This document shows, in pieces, positions 8,042 to 16,937 of a stretch of DNA of 64,000 nt. Positions within the stretch are counted from its first letter, which is position 1, and the number at the start of each line of letters is the position of its first letter. The stretch covers positions 141,131-205,130 of the forward strand of contig CACOYM010000002.1 of the NCBI GenBank assembly GCA_902631395.1, written 5' to 3'. Under the pieces are notes generated by a model, which did not search any database, had not been told where the DNA came from, and saw only the letters and a program-made list of their open reading frames with translations. The translations under genes and the position numbers were made by a program. This DNA comes from Halieaceae bacterium (GTDB taxonomy: Bacteria; Pseudomonadota; Gammaproteobacteria; Pseudomonadales; Halieaceae).

Positions 8042-8776
8042 CTATACATAGCTGCCCGTCAGCGACGTCATGAGGAGCATCCAACCATCTACCATGACAA
8101 ACAGAAGCAGTTTGAAAGGCAACGAGATAATCATTGGTGAGAGCATCATCATGCCCATCGACATCAGTACGCTGGCAACCACCATGTCTATGATGATGAA
8201 CGGTATGTACAGCATAAAGCCTATAGTGAATGCACTCTTAAGTTCCGATGTAATAAAAGCGGGCACCAGCACAGTCAAAGGCGTTTCCATTGGCTGATTG
8301 ATATCAGGGTTATCTGAGATGCTGACGAAGGTCCGCAAGTCCTTTTCACGCGTTTGCCGCAACATGAAATCCTTGATGGGAATCTGTGCAGCTTCAATGG
8401 CGGTCTCCAACTCCATTTCATCATTGCTATACGGCGCAATCGCGTCGTCATAGACCTGCGTAAAAACTGGCGCCATAATAAATATCGTAAGAAATAGCGC
8501 GATACCCAGAAGAATCTGGTTTGGCGGCGTTTGAGCAGTCCCCAGTGCTTGTCTCAGAAGAGACAGCACAATGATGATGCGGGTAAAGCTGGTCATCATG
8601 AGGAGAATCGACGGCAACAATGTCAATACCGTCATCAAGCCAAGTAGCTGTAAAGTTACCGAATACTCGGTTTCGCCAGCCTGACCCTGCACCGCACTTA
8701 AAATCGGAATCGCAGCTTGTGCTGCGGCGTCATTCGCCACAAAGCCCATCAATACCAATGAGAGATATCTGGACAT
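8042..8776 (-). CDS. fliP: Flagellar export gate protein FliP
   Basis: FliP forms the core ring of the flagellar export pore. The start is set to MSRYLSLVLMGFVANDAAAQA, a cleavable signal peptide as is usual in FliP, with a G-rich ribosome site just upstream. The GTG 42 bases further up in the track has none. Mature features include TSFTRIIIVLSLLRQALGTAQTPPNQ near residues 65-90, a periplasmic domain near 110-170, and the C-terminal helices with MGMMMLSPMIISLPFKLLLF. Length of 244 residues is normal. It lies between fliO and fliQ on the same strand. Confidence 0.95.
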   Translation of the reverse strand: MSRYLSLVLMGFVANDAAAQAAIPILSAVQGQAGETEYSVTLQLLGLMTVLTLLPSILLMMTSFTRIIIVLSLLRQALGTAQTPPNQILLGIALFLTIFIMAPVFTQVYDDAIAPYSNDEMELETAIEAAQIPIKDFMLRQTREKDLRTFVSISDNPDINQPMETPLTVLVPAFITSELKSAFTIGFMLYIPFIIIDMVVASVLMSMGMMMLSPMIISLPFKLLLFVMVDGWMLLMTSLTGSYV

Positions 8777-8839
8777 TAGCCCCCCACAGCGCGGGCAGGT
8801 GTCTGTGTCCGCCCCCACGGCGGGACCAGTCAGCTTGAC

Positions 8840-9145
8840 CTACCCGGCACCACTATCAGCCGATTGCTGCGCAGGACTCACCGATGCCCCGGCTTCATCA
8901 ACTGACCATTTAGCGATAGTGTTGATATTAGCTGGTGTTGCGCCAATTAAGAACCGCTCATTATCGACCTCCACCAAAACCAACTCAGCAGAACGATTAA
9001 GGCGAATCCGACCAGTTATACGAATGGGAAGCCAGATATGGCTGGAGCCTCTCAAGCGGCGCAAAGCCCAGAAACATAGCACCATAGTGCTAGCGACCAC
9101 AAAAAGCGCAGTCACCCAACGGACCCAGCTCAGCTCTTCGGCCAT
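8840..9145 (-). CDS. fliO: Flagellar assembly protein FliO
   Basis: FliO is a small membrane protein that helps FliP assemble. I chose the start MAEELSWVRWVTALF (101 residues). The 134-residue track ORF would begin inside fliN and adds no FliO-like sequence. One transmembrane helix spans about residues 8-27, followed by a beta-rich domain (GRIRLNRSAELVLVEVDNERFLIGAT) typical of FliO. Sequence conservation in this family is low, so the call rests on layout plus position between fliN and fliP. Confidence 0.88.
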   Translation of the reverse strand: MAEELSWVRWVTALFVVASTMVLCFWALRRLRGSSHIWLPIRITGRIRLNRSAELVLVEVDNERFLIGATPANINTIAKWSVDEAGASVSPAQQSADSGAG

Positions 9146-9161
9146 AGATGCGTTTCGAGAC

Positions 9162-9497
9162 TTAGAGCTTTTCGACTCTGTCTTCTGAGGGCAGGATGCG
9201 AGTGAGTCTGACGCCATACCGATCATTGACCAGCACAACCTCACCCTGGGCTACAACAGTGTTATTGACCAAAAGGTCAAGCGGTTCTCCCGCATTGCGC
9301 TCAAGTTCGATAACACTGCCTTGCTTAAGGCGGAGCAGATCCCTAATTTTTAGTCGGGTTCTGCCTACCTCGACGGATAATGTGACAGGAACACTTTGAA
9401 GTACGTCAGCACTGACCATAGCGTCGAAGCCCTGGCCTTCTGCAGCATCTTCGGTGAGTTGGTCTAACGACACATCCGCTGTTTCTTCATCACTCAT
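9162..9497 (-). CDS. fliN: Flagellar motor switch protein FliN
   Basis: FliN forms the lower C-ring of the flagellar motor and binds FliH. After an acidic N-terminal 25 residues the SpoA domain fills the rest: VPVTLSVEVGRTRLKIRDLLRLKQGSVIEL, then AGEPLDLLVNNTVVAQGEVV and the closing YGVRLTRIL. The length of 111 residues is in the short-FliN range. It starts 34 bases after fliM and is followed by fliO. Confidence 0.95.
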   Translation of the reverse strand: MSDEETADVSLDQLTEDAAEGQGFDAMVSADVLQSVPVTLSVEVGRTRLKIRDLLRLKQGSVIELERNAGEPLDLLVNNTVVAQGEVVLVNDRYGVRLTRILPSEDRVEKL

Positions 9498-9531
9498 GAG
9501 TAGCTCCTAACACTTTGCTAGCGAGTCAGTG

Positions 9532-10536
9532 TTAACTCTCTGCTAGCTCCACCGCCTGCATCAGCCTTGCAGCAGTGTATCCATTTGCGGTGCCAACTTC
9601 CGCATCGAACAACGGGATGTCGTCCACCAGCACCCGGGCATAATCATATTTCTTCAAATCCAGCACATCACCGACCTGAAGCTTTTTGAAATCTCCAAGT
9701 GTTAGCTCAATCTCGCCCAACGTGACACTATGCTCCAACTCTGCGTCGGACGCGGCGCTGGCCAACTCCCTAGCCCACACATCGTGATCGACAGAGGGAT
9801 CTTCTGAGTCCTGAACTCTACCTCTCAACACATCTCTTATCGGCTTTAATGTTGCAAAAGGGTACACAACATCGATCGCACCGCGCTCTTTGCCTAATAA
9901 TTCCACCTCGAGGTGACAAACAATCACCAAATCATTCTCGTCCACAATCTGGACAAATGCCGGATTAATCTCAGAGCCAATGTGCTCGCAATTGATCTCC
10001 ATAATGGGAGACCAAGCCTCCTGAATCGAAGCAAAAATCACTTCCAACATTATATTAATAATGCGCGTCTCTGTTGGCGTAAACATTCTCCCTGGCGGGA
10101 GACCGTCAATGCCTCGACCAAAGCCACCAAAAAAATTATCGAGCGACGCAAAGACAACGTTCGGATCAATCACAACCATCGAAGTCCCGCGAAGACCTGA
10201 CAGGCGCACGGTGTTCACTGATAGAGGTGCCTGCAAATCCCTCAGGTACTCGGAAAACGGCAACGTTTTTACTCGGTCTGCGGTTATCCGGGGGCTGGTT
10301 CGGAGCACCTCCAGCAAACCCAGTCTCAAATGCCTCGTAAAGCGCTCAGTAATCATATCCACCGCGGCCAAGTTGATACCAATGGTGGTGTCTTCTGTGA
10401 CAAGATTGTGAGGACGAACGGACGCGCTCGATACGTGCTCAGGGTCTATCAGAGAGGCTGAGTCCTCATCAAAACCCTCGTCGGAGGCCAATGCATTGAG
10501 TTCCTCTTCGGAAAGTCTGCTGCTGTCTTCAGCCAT
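9532..10536 (-). CDS. fliM: Flagellar motor switch protein FliM
   Basis: FliM forms the middle of the C-ring and binds phosphorylated CheY through an N-terminal peptide. The peptide here, LSEEELNALAS at residues 8-18, is a recognisable but variant form of the usual LSQ(D/E)EIDALL. The middle CheC-like domain follows (ERFTRHLRLGLLEVLR, then a GGFGRG motif as expected for FliG contact near residues 135-140) and a C-terminal SpoA domain near 260-330. Length of 334 residues is normal. The CheY peptide suggests this cell does use chemotactic switching even though no che genes are in the window. Confidence 0.95.
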   Translation of the reverse strand: MAEDSSRLSEEELNALASDEGFDEDSASLIDPEHVSSASVRPHNLVTEDTTIGINLAAVDMITERFTRHLRLGLLEVLRTSPRITADRVKTLPFSEYLRDLQAPLSVNTVRLSGLRGTSMVVIDPNVVFASLDNFFGGFGRGIDGLPPGRMFTPTETRIINIMLEVIFASIQEAWSPIMEINCEHIGSEINPAFVQIVDENDLVIVCHLEVELLGKERGAIDVVYPFATLKPIRDVLRGRVQDSEDPSVDHDVWARELASAASDAELEHSVTLGEIELTLGDFKKLQVGDVLDLKKYDYARVLVDDIPLFDAEVGTANGYTAARLMQAVELAES

Positions 10537-10562
10537 AACGTTCTCTCAACCTAGTATCTGGC

Positions 10563-11150
10563 TCACTGAACCACAAATTCAGTAAACATGACCTCTTCTA
10601 CGCCGCCAAAGTCCTCGTACTTTTCAAGCACGGAGTTCACAGCAAGCTTCAATTGCTCGGCAAGATCGGTGCGGAAATTAGGCTCCGAAAGCCGCGAATC
10701 GTCAATCTTGCGCATCACATCTAGCATCTCAGAGCGGATTGCAAACTCATGTTTTTCCATGTTTGCCACAACACGGTCGTCATAGTGCGTCATGATGGCC
10801 ACTTTAATCTGCATAACCTTTCTGGAATTCACGATGTTCGCCACTAGCGGGCGCTCAATTTCCATATAAGTGTTTTCAAAGCGCGTCAGCTCTGGTGAGT
10901 CAAGGGTCTCCTTGTCTGGACCCTTGGCCAGGTCCTCAGCACGCTGACGTGCCTCGTCTGCATCCATCTCCAGTTGCTGAACCGTAGCTTCAATTCGTTC
11001 CGCAGAGTCCGGATCGAAAAATCCGACGAAATACATTGTCGCCAAAATGGTAATAGCAAGCGTGACGACCAAGCCAACCCCGATCAGGATGTACGTCATA
11101 ACCGGGTTTTTTTTTGCACCTTCGCCTGCTTCGATTTCTTCGTCAGCCAT
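10563..11150 (-). CDS. fliL: Flagellar basal body protein FliL
   Basis: FliL is a single-pass inner-membrane protein that forms a ring around the stators and increases torque. The 195 residues have a short acidic cytoplasmic tail and a transmembrane helix near 18-42 (TYILIGVGLVVTLAITILATMYFVG). A periplasmic coiled linker (ATVQQLEMDADEARQRAE) is followed by the FliL domain (FENTYMEIERPLVANIVNSRKVMQIKVAIM), ending in VEEVMFTEFVVQ. It is slightly longer than the E. coli protein because of the linker. It lies between fliK and fliM. Confidence 0.93.
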   Translation of the reverse strand: MADEEIEAGEGAKKNPVMTYILIGVGLVVTLAITILATMYFVGFFDPDSAERIEATVQQLEMDADEARQRAEDLAKGPDKETLDSPELTRFENTYMEIERPLVANIVNSRKVMQIKVAIMTHYDDRVVANMEKHEFAIRSEMLDVMRKIDDSRLSEPNFRTDLAEQLKLAVNSVLEKYEDFGGVEEVMFTEFVVQ

Positions 11151-11185
11151 GATGATTATCCATCCTTATACGGGGCACGAACGCA

Positions 11186-13270
11186 TTATGCCCAAAAATC
11201 AACTGAATCCAGATCCAGTCCGAGTTCGAGATCTTCTGATACCAGATCGTCCGACATTTCAGCTAGCCTAGTTTCTTCTTGGCCCTGATCAGCGGATTGC
11301 TCATCGCTCGCCCGTCGGCCTTGAGCATTCCCCTGCTGGGATTCTGACCCAACCTGCAATTGCGCCAGATTGATGCCGCTTTGTTGAAGTGCATCGCGAA
11401 GTCGAGGCAGGGAGTCACCCAACAAGTCCCGAGTTACCGCATTGCTTGCGTTGATTTGCGCATCTAGCCGGCCATCTCTCATCTCCATTACCACGTCAAT
11501 CGCACCCAGCTCACGAGGGTTTACATTGAATGTCAGTCGATAATGGCCCGCCGCAATGTTAGCAGCAAGCCGCTGACCTAGAGCTTCAGATAGATGCCGG
11601 GATGCCAAGTCCCTTGCGGCTAAGCTTTGATTCAGCGTGAACTGATTGAGCCGCCCGGCATCATTAATTAAAGCGCGGTCGGCACTAGCCAGACTCTGTC
11701 TCAAAGAAAGCTCGCTAGGTCCAGCAGGTCTTGCTGCCGCGGCGTCGACCACGTCCCCCTGAGTCATGCCAGCAAAGGGGGTTTGTTGTTCGCGAGCAGC
11801 AACTAAAGGCTTTTCACCGGATGAGGCCAATCTGGCTAGCTCAAAACTGCGTGCCGATATCAACTCGCGCAAAGCAGCAACAGAATCGACTTTGCCAGCC
11901 TTTAATCCATCAGTGTTCAGATTACTAATGGCTTTGGTCATGTCATCAACCCCATCAGAACGCAGACCCACCCCGCGAAGCGCGAATCGGTCGAGCGTTG
12001 CAGCGGGTTGAGTCAGAACCAATGCTTCAGTCGCGGGGCGACTTGCGGGCGCGATGACTTGAGCCAAGGCGTTTGCCAAGCTTTGCTGGGTGGCACGCCC
12101 GGAATCTACTTCGGAGTCCACGACCGTCAGGGTAATCGGTTGTGGTCGAGACAAGACGGTATCGCGGACTGCTCTCAGTTGTGTTTCTGAAACGCCCTCT
12201 AAACCGACCGATGCTATACTTGACACCTGACCAGTTAACGATGAACTCGCCGCAGTTGCCTCACCCAGTGCGGGCAAAGCCTGTGTCATTTGCGGCGCAA
12301 TATTTGCGCCCAATTGGTCCGCCTGGCGCCCAGAGACAGCACCCGTCGCAATCCACTCGGCCGGAGATGCTTTTAAATCAGCTGTGGTGAATGACGATGC
12401 AGACAGCACTTCTAAAGTAATGGTCCGCACTATCTTTTGGGCCAAGGCATCAATCGATACATCAGCGCGCTTTGATTCACCGCTTTGACTATCGAGCCAG
12501 AGCGCTATCGAGGGCTTAACAACATCGACGATTGATTCACTTAACTGGCTCACTGACGCGCTGGACCTATCAACTTGCCTGGAGCTCGCAACAAGCCAGT
12601 CCTGAAGCACTGGCTCAATATCATCCGCTAATTGTTCAACCAGATTGGTTGGAGAGGCTTCAACAGGTTTAGAAAAGATTTCAAATTCCGGAATAATTAA
12701 TTTATTTAGGGCATTGCCCTCCACATGCGCTAACTTCTCATCATGCTGTAAACTTTCATCTGTAACCAAGCCATTACCTTGTTTTTGCTGGGTATCGATC
12801 CATTGTGCGATCGCTCCCGCAATAGCTTCCGCTAGTTCATTGCCTTCAAACTGAAGTAGTGCCGATTCGCCCCCTGCACTCGCAAAGAGCTGCGCAAGCG
12901 CGTCCTCCGATAGAATAGTCTCCTCAGCAAGCTTCATCACGGCGATCCGCTCGACTGGGGCACCCACCACATGAAGGTCAAATTCAGGCAGAACCGTTGT
13001 AGCAATGGGTTCGGTACTAGCTTTGCGGTGGGCGGTAGCCGCTGCTTCGGAGGCGCCTGCCGGTGCTGGAAGTACGGCTTGCTCTGACTCCGATGCCGCC
13101 GGCAACCCATTGCCGCCTTTTTGGATTGTCTGCGCCTGTACAGACGCCGCTAGAGTGCGCTTAAAGGCCATTCCAGCTTCGCTGTCAGAGGCAGAGGGAG
13201 CACCATAAGCCTCTGTTTTTCCACTGCTTCCTAGTAGCTTAGCTATGTCTGATCCGATCTGGGAGTCCAC
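11186..13270 (-). CDS. fliK: Flagellar hook-length control protein FliK (large)
   Basis: FliK acts as a molecular ruler and triggers the FlhB substrate switch when the hook is full length. The C-terminal Flg_hook domain is clear at about residues 565-650: LTFNVNPRELGAIDVVMEM, then GRLDAQINASNAVTRDLL and LPRLRDALQQSGINLAQ. The N-terminal 550 residues are low-complexity, rich in Ala, Ser, Gln and Glu, as expected for a ruler region. The protein is long at 694 residues (Salmonella FliK is 405), though pseudomonad-type FliK proteins vary widely. Its partner FlhB carries an altered cleavage motif. Confidence 0.9.
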   Translation of the reverse strand: MDSQIGSDIAKLLGSSGKTEAYGAPSASDSEAGMAFKRTLAASVQAQTIQKGGNGLPAASESEQAVLPAPAGASEAAATAHRKASTEPIATTVLPEFDLHVVGAPVERIAVMKLAEETILSEDALAQLFASAGGESALLQFEGNELAEAIAGAIAQWIDTQQKQGNGLVTDESLQHDEKLAHVEGNALNKLIIPEFEIFSKPVEASPTNLVEQLADDIEPVLQDWLVASSRQVDRSSASVSQLSESIVDVVKPSIALWLDSQSGESKRADVSIDALAQKIVRTITLEVLSASSFTTADLKASPAEWIATGAVSGRQADQLGANIAPQMTQALPALGEATAASSSLTGQVSSIASVGLEGVSETQLRAVRDTVLSRPQPITLTVVDSEVDSGRATQQSLANALAQVIAPASRPATEALVLTQPAATLDRFALRGVGLRSDGVDDMTKAISNLNTDGLKAGKVDSVAALRELISARSFELARLASSGEKPLVAAREQQTPFAGMTQGDVVDAAAARPAGPSELSLRQSLASADRALINDAGRLNQFTLNQSLAARDLASRHLSEALGQRLAANIAAGHYRLTFNVNPRELGAIDVVMEMRDGRLDAQINASNAVTRDLLGDSLPRLRDALQQSGINLAQLQVGSESQQGNAQGRRASDEQSADQGQEETRLAEMSDDLVSEDLELGLDLDSVDFWA

Positions 13271-13306
13271 AGTTCAATCACTTGTCAGGTTGTTCACTGA
13301 TGGTAA

Positions 13307-13753
13307 TTAATGCAAGTCTCGTGCCAATTCTGATCTGGCATAGCTTTGAACTGCCCATTCGTCGATAGCGTCAACCTCAAGGCGCTCTCTTTGGGCTCGA
13401 CGGGTATCCAATACCTGTTGCTGTAAATGCTCATATTTTTGCAGCAGCTGCCCTGTTCGCCGGTTTTGCTGCTGAGCACGGCTCAATAATTCTCGAATTT
13501 CGATTAGTTGCCCTTCACAGTTATTGCGCAGAGCATCCAAATCAGACAAGAAAGACTTCATAACGCGCCAGTCATCGACCTCTCGCAAGGTGTTAGCGTG
13601 AAGCTGCTTTCGGAAATACTGCTGCCGCTCGGCAACTTTGTTCCGGTTAGCTTCAGTCTCCTTAAGATGCTGCCGTAACTCGGCAAGTCTGCCAAGCTCT
13701 TGCTGGTTGCGCCGATGGTACTTCAAAACCAATGGATCCCATTTAGTGGCCAT
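13307..13753 (-). CDS. fliJ: Flagellar export protein FliJ
   Basis: FliJ is a small coiled-coil stalk protein of the flagellar export ATPase, like the gamma subunit of F-ATPase. I set the start at MATKWDPLVLKYHRRN (148 residues); the longer track ORF begins inside fliI. Nearly the whole sequence is charged helix with Gln/Arg/Leu heptads (LRQHLKETEANRNKVAERQ, LLSRAQQQNRRTGQLL). The start overlaps the fliI stop by 11 bases. Identity rests on size, coiled-coil nature and position; sequence conservation is low in this family. Confidence 0.9.
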   Translation of the reverse strand: MATKWDPLVLKYHRRNQQELGRLAELRQHLKETEANRNKVAERQQYFRKQLHANTLREVDDWRVMKSFLSDLDALRNNCEGQLIEIRELLSRAQQQNRRTGQLLQKYEHLQQQVLDTRRAQRERLEVDAIDEWAVQSYARSELARDLH

Positions 13754-15098
13754 GTTGGCCTCGGGCGACGATTTGCGCCATCGCTGCTGCCGCCTGCTCA
13801 ATCGTACAGGCTTCGGCGGCGCCTTGACGGAGAAACTCCAGCATCATTGGCCTGATAGCAATAGCCCTATCCAGTTCTGGGTCAGTGCCCTGCTCATAGG
13901 CCCCCACCATGATGAGATCCCGGTTTGATTCATAAAGTGACCACAAACGCCGGAAGTCTGTGGCCATTTTGACCTCGTGGGCACTTAACACCTTTGACGC
14001 CAATCTCGAGATCGATCCGCGCAGGTTAATGGCCGGATAGACACCTGTATCCGCGAGCTCCCGTGACAACATAATTTGCCCATCAAGAGAGGCACGAGCC
14101 ACTTCGACGATAGGATCCATGCCCTCTTCATGTTCAGAAAGTACGGTATACACACTGGTAATCGTACCCTGATCGTCACCGGGCCCACCTCTTTCAATCA
14201 GCTTTGGTAAATCACTAAAGACAGAAGGCGGATAGCCCTTGTTAGTAGGCGGCTCACCAGTGGCAAGACCTATTTCACGCTGAGCGTGCGCAATACGCGT
14301 CAGACTGTCACAGAGCAGCAGTACATCTTTGCCTAGATCGCGGAAATACTCTGCGACTAGATGCGCTACCTCGGCGGCTTGCCGCCGCATGACCGATGCG
14401 CAGTCAGAGGTCGCCAAAATGACTACCGCCTTGCTTCGACCCTCTGGGCCAAGACTTTCTGCCAAAAACTCTCCCGCCTCACGACCTCGCTCACCGATCA
14501 TCGCAAGGACAACCACATCGGCAACGGTATGGCGGGTCATCATGCCTAATAGTGTGCTTTTGCCGACACCCGATCCCGCAATCAAGCCGACACGCTGCCC
14601 CTTGGCTAGGGTGAGAACCCCGTTAATCGCCCTCACACCCACGTCCAATGGCGTCGACACAGGCTGGCGGTTCAGAGCCGGGATACTGCGCCCAAAGAAG
14701 TTAGCAACAAACCGAGGATGTGTCAGCGGTTTTCCATCAAGCGGATTACCCAATGGGTCGATGACGCGTCCGAGGAGGTGGGGACCAACCGGCAGACCAA
14801 GTCGGCGATTCACGAGGCGTATACGACTCTCCCGCGATACCCCGACCGTGTCTGAGAACGGGATGAGCTTTAGGGTCTGATCAGAGAAGGCCACGACCTC
14901 AGCCGGCACATTAGGCCCATCCGGATCATCCGTTTCAATCTCACACATGGCACCCAACGGCGCCTGCAGCCCATCGCATTCCACAACGTGCCCTGCAACA
15001 TGACGAATCTTGGCCCACAACCACGCACCAGGTGCTGACATCTGTGGCCAATTTCTGTCAGGTTTTGGCAGCTGTTCGGCTGCTGAGATCGGATTCAT
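13743..15098 (-). CDS. fliI: Flagellum-specific export ATPase FliI
   Basis: FliI is the F1-beta-like ATPase that unfolds and delivers export substrates. The Walker A motif GLIAGSGVGKSTLLG lies near residues 165-180. The Walker B/LLLCDSLTRIAHAQREIGLATGEPP segment is near 250-270, with the catalytic GERGREAGEF upstream near 198-207. Length of 451 residues is normal. The gene overlaps fliH by 4 bases and fliJ by 11, indicating coupling. Confidence 0.96.
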   Translation of the reverse strand: MNPISAAEQLPKPDRNWPQMSAPGAWLWAKIRHVAGHVVECDGLQAPLGAMCEIETDDPDGPNVPAEVVAFSDQTLKLIPFSDTVGVSRESRIRLVNRRLGLPVGPHLLGRVIDPLGNPLDGKPLTHPRFVANFFGRSIPALNRQPVSTPLDVGVRAINGVLTLAKGQRVGLIAGSGVGKSTLLGMMTRHTVADVVVLAMIGERGREAGEFLAESLGPEGRSKAVVILATSDCASVMRRQAAEVAHLVAEYFRDLGKDVLLLCDSLTRIAHAQREIGLATGEPPTNKGYPPSVFSDLPKLIERGGPGDDQGTITSVYTVLSEHEEGMDPIVEVARASLDGQIMLSRELADTGVYPAINLRGSISRLASKVLSAHEVKMATDFRRLWSLYESNRDLIMVGAYEQGTDPELDRAIAIRPMMLEFLRQGAAEACTIEQAAAAMAQIVARGQHGH

Positions 15099-15877
15099 GA
15101 CTCTGATAATTGGTCCGGAAATTGCGCAACAAGCTGTTCTCTTAACTGTGCGAATTCGCGTTCCAACAAGCGATCTATGGCTACCTGTTCGTATTGAATG
15201 GTGATGTCTCCGTCAGATAAATCGGGACTGATCACCATCGAAACTGGCTGATCCGCCAACAATGCCTCAAGCTCATCGAGAGACGCCAACTCTGCCATGG
15301 CTGGCGATACCCTAATCTCCACAGGTACATCTTCCGGAAGCTCCACCTCACGAAGCGCCTTGTTGATATATTGACGAAAAACATTCTCATTGAGCCGCAG
15401 CGACTGAAGGCAAACAGTTTTCGCAATATCCAGAGACAGGTCAGTGACAACTGGCCAAACGCGAGGCAAGGCCGCCATTTCGCTCCGGATAGACTCAAGA
15501 AATTTCTCGGCCAAAGCCTCCCGCTGCTGACTATCGAGGTTCGATTGGCGGATGCCTTCAGCAACCCCCTCTTGGTATCTTGAATCCAAAAGCTGATCAA
15601 CATCGATGACCTCTTCAACTTCGGCGTCATCCTCACGCGCCTCTGCCTCAAGCTCAATCTCCCTATTCGCAGACTCCTCAGCTTCTGTGAGAACTTCTTC
15701 TGGGTCAGGGTTGCTATGAGCCGCCTGCCAATGCATCTCCTCAAAGCCCCCGGAGCGCTTTACATACTCACCGCCAACCGAGGCTTCGCTAAAAGCTTTC
15801 GCACGACGATCAGCAGCCAGGAGTTCATTTAACTCCCACACCACCGTTTTATCGGCCTCAGACAAAATCATCTCCAC
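15095..15877 (-). CDS. fliH: Flagellar assembly protein FliH
   Basis: FliH is the peripheral-stalk-like regulator that dimerises, binds FliI and tethers it to FliN in the C-ring. The 260 residues have a polar, acidic N-terminal half. The FliH/V-ATPase E-subunit-like C-terminal domain (VVTDLSLDIAKTVCLQSLRLNENV and later LLEREFAQLREQLVAQF) fills the rest. The start lies inside the end of fliG (20-base overlap); a second ATG two codons later is also possible. Conservation is low but context is decisive. Confidence 0.92.
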   Translation of the reverse strand: MEMILSEADKTVVWELNELLAADRRAKAFSEASVGGEYVKRSGGFEEMHWQAAHSNPDPEEVLTEAEESANREIELEAEAREDDAEVEEVIDVDQLLDSRYQEGVAEGIRQSNLDSQQREALAEKFLESIRSEMAALPRVWPVVTDLSLDIAKTVCLQSLRLNENVFRQYINKALREVELPEDVPVEIRVSPAMAELASLDELEALLADQPVSMVISPDLSDGDITIQYEQVAIDRLLEREFAQLREQLVAQFPDQLSES

Positions 15878-16928
15878 GGCCGGCTAGCACCAGTTCACCT
15901 GCATCAGACAGTTTTCGTGCAATACGCATGATGTTCTTCTGAGCATCCTCGACGTCCGATATGCGCATCGGACCCTTCGACTCCATATCATCGATGAACA
16001 TCGCTTTTGCACGCTGCGACATGTTGTCAAAGAACTTGTCACGCGTTTCCTCACTGGCTCCCTTCAGAGCCACCATCAGCAGATCCGATTCGATATTTCT
16101 CATCATCACCTGAATTGCACGGTTATCAACCATGGAGAGGTTCTCAAAGGTAAACATGTTGTCTTGTATCTGGAGCGTCAGGTCCTCGTCCAGTGAAGTG
16201 AGTGACTGCATTACGGAAGTTTCGAGATCAACCTTCACAAAGTTCATAATCTTTGCTGCAGTTTTCACGCCACCAAAACTCGATGATTGGGCTGAAGAGT
16301 TACTTGAAAATTGCTCCGACATAATTCGCTCAAGCTCTTCCATCGCCGATGGCTGGACCGTTTCAAGCTTTGCAACCCGCTGCATTACTTCGGCGCGATT
16401 ATCAGGAGGCAAAAAGCTCAGCACATCTGCAGCCACATCATACTCAAGGACCGAAAGGATGATCGCAATCACCTGAGGGTGCTCATTGATAATCATGTCC
16501 GAGATTGCGCGTGCATCCATCCAGCGAAGAATCTCTAGGCCCTTGGTGGACCCACCTGGAAGTATGCGGCTGAGTACCGTACTGGCCTTATCGTCACCGA
16601 GAGCTCGCTTCAACACAGATTCAACGTAATCGGTAGTGCCCAGACCAAGATTGGTTTGCTGCTTGATCGTCCCCACAAAGTCGTCTAATACAGCGCTCAC
16701 GGTTTCCTGAGACAAATCCACCACACCCACCATGGCTGACCCCAGCGCCTGCACCTCACGGGGGTTCATATACCGGATAATATCCGAGGCCTGCGTCTCA
16801 CCCATAAGAAGCATGATGACCGCGGCGCGCTCGGTGGTCGTCATCGTCTCCAGCTCTTCACGCACGAAGTCAGGAAGATCTTGATCGCCGTCACTCGAAG
16901 TTATATTTTTTGCTGCCTCCGCCATCAC
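15858..16928 (-). CDS. fliG: Flagellar motor switch protein FliG
   Basis: FliG is the upper C-ring protein that contacts the stator and generates torque. Residues 30-120 hold the N-terminal domain that binds FliF (ERAAVIMLLMGETQASDIIRY). The middle domain holds the EHPQVIAIILS motif near 155-165. The C-terminal torque domain has DLETSVMQSLTSLDEDLTLQIQ and MRISDVEDAQKNIMRIARKL, with the expected charged residues. Length of 356 residues is slightly above the usual 330-340 because of an N-terminal extension. Confidence 0.96.
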   Translation of the reverse strand: MMAEAAKNITSSDGDQDLPDFVREELETMTTTERAAVIMLLMGETQASDIIRYMNPREVQALGSAMVGVVDLSQETVSAVLDDFVGTIKQQTNLGLGTTDYVESVLKRALGDDKASTVLSRILPGGSTKGLEILRWMDARAISDMIINEHPQVIAIILSVLEYDVAADVLSFLPPDNRAEVMQRVAKLETVQPSAMEELERIMSEQFSSNSSAQSSSFGGVKTAAKIMNFVKVDLETSVMQSLTSLDEDLTLQIQDNMFTFENLSMVDNRAIQVMMRNIESDLLMVALKGASEETRDKFFDNMSQRAKAMFIDDMESKGPMRISDVEDAQKNIMRIARKLSDAGELVLAGRGDDFV

Positions 16929-16937
16929 TCATCTCCC

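Noticed and set aside
15232-15744. 170-residue minus-strand ORF in the fliH region
   Set aside because: Out-of-frame shadow of fliH on the same strand; Arg/Trp-rich, with no domain.
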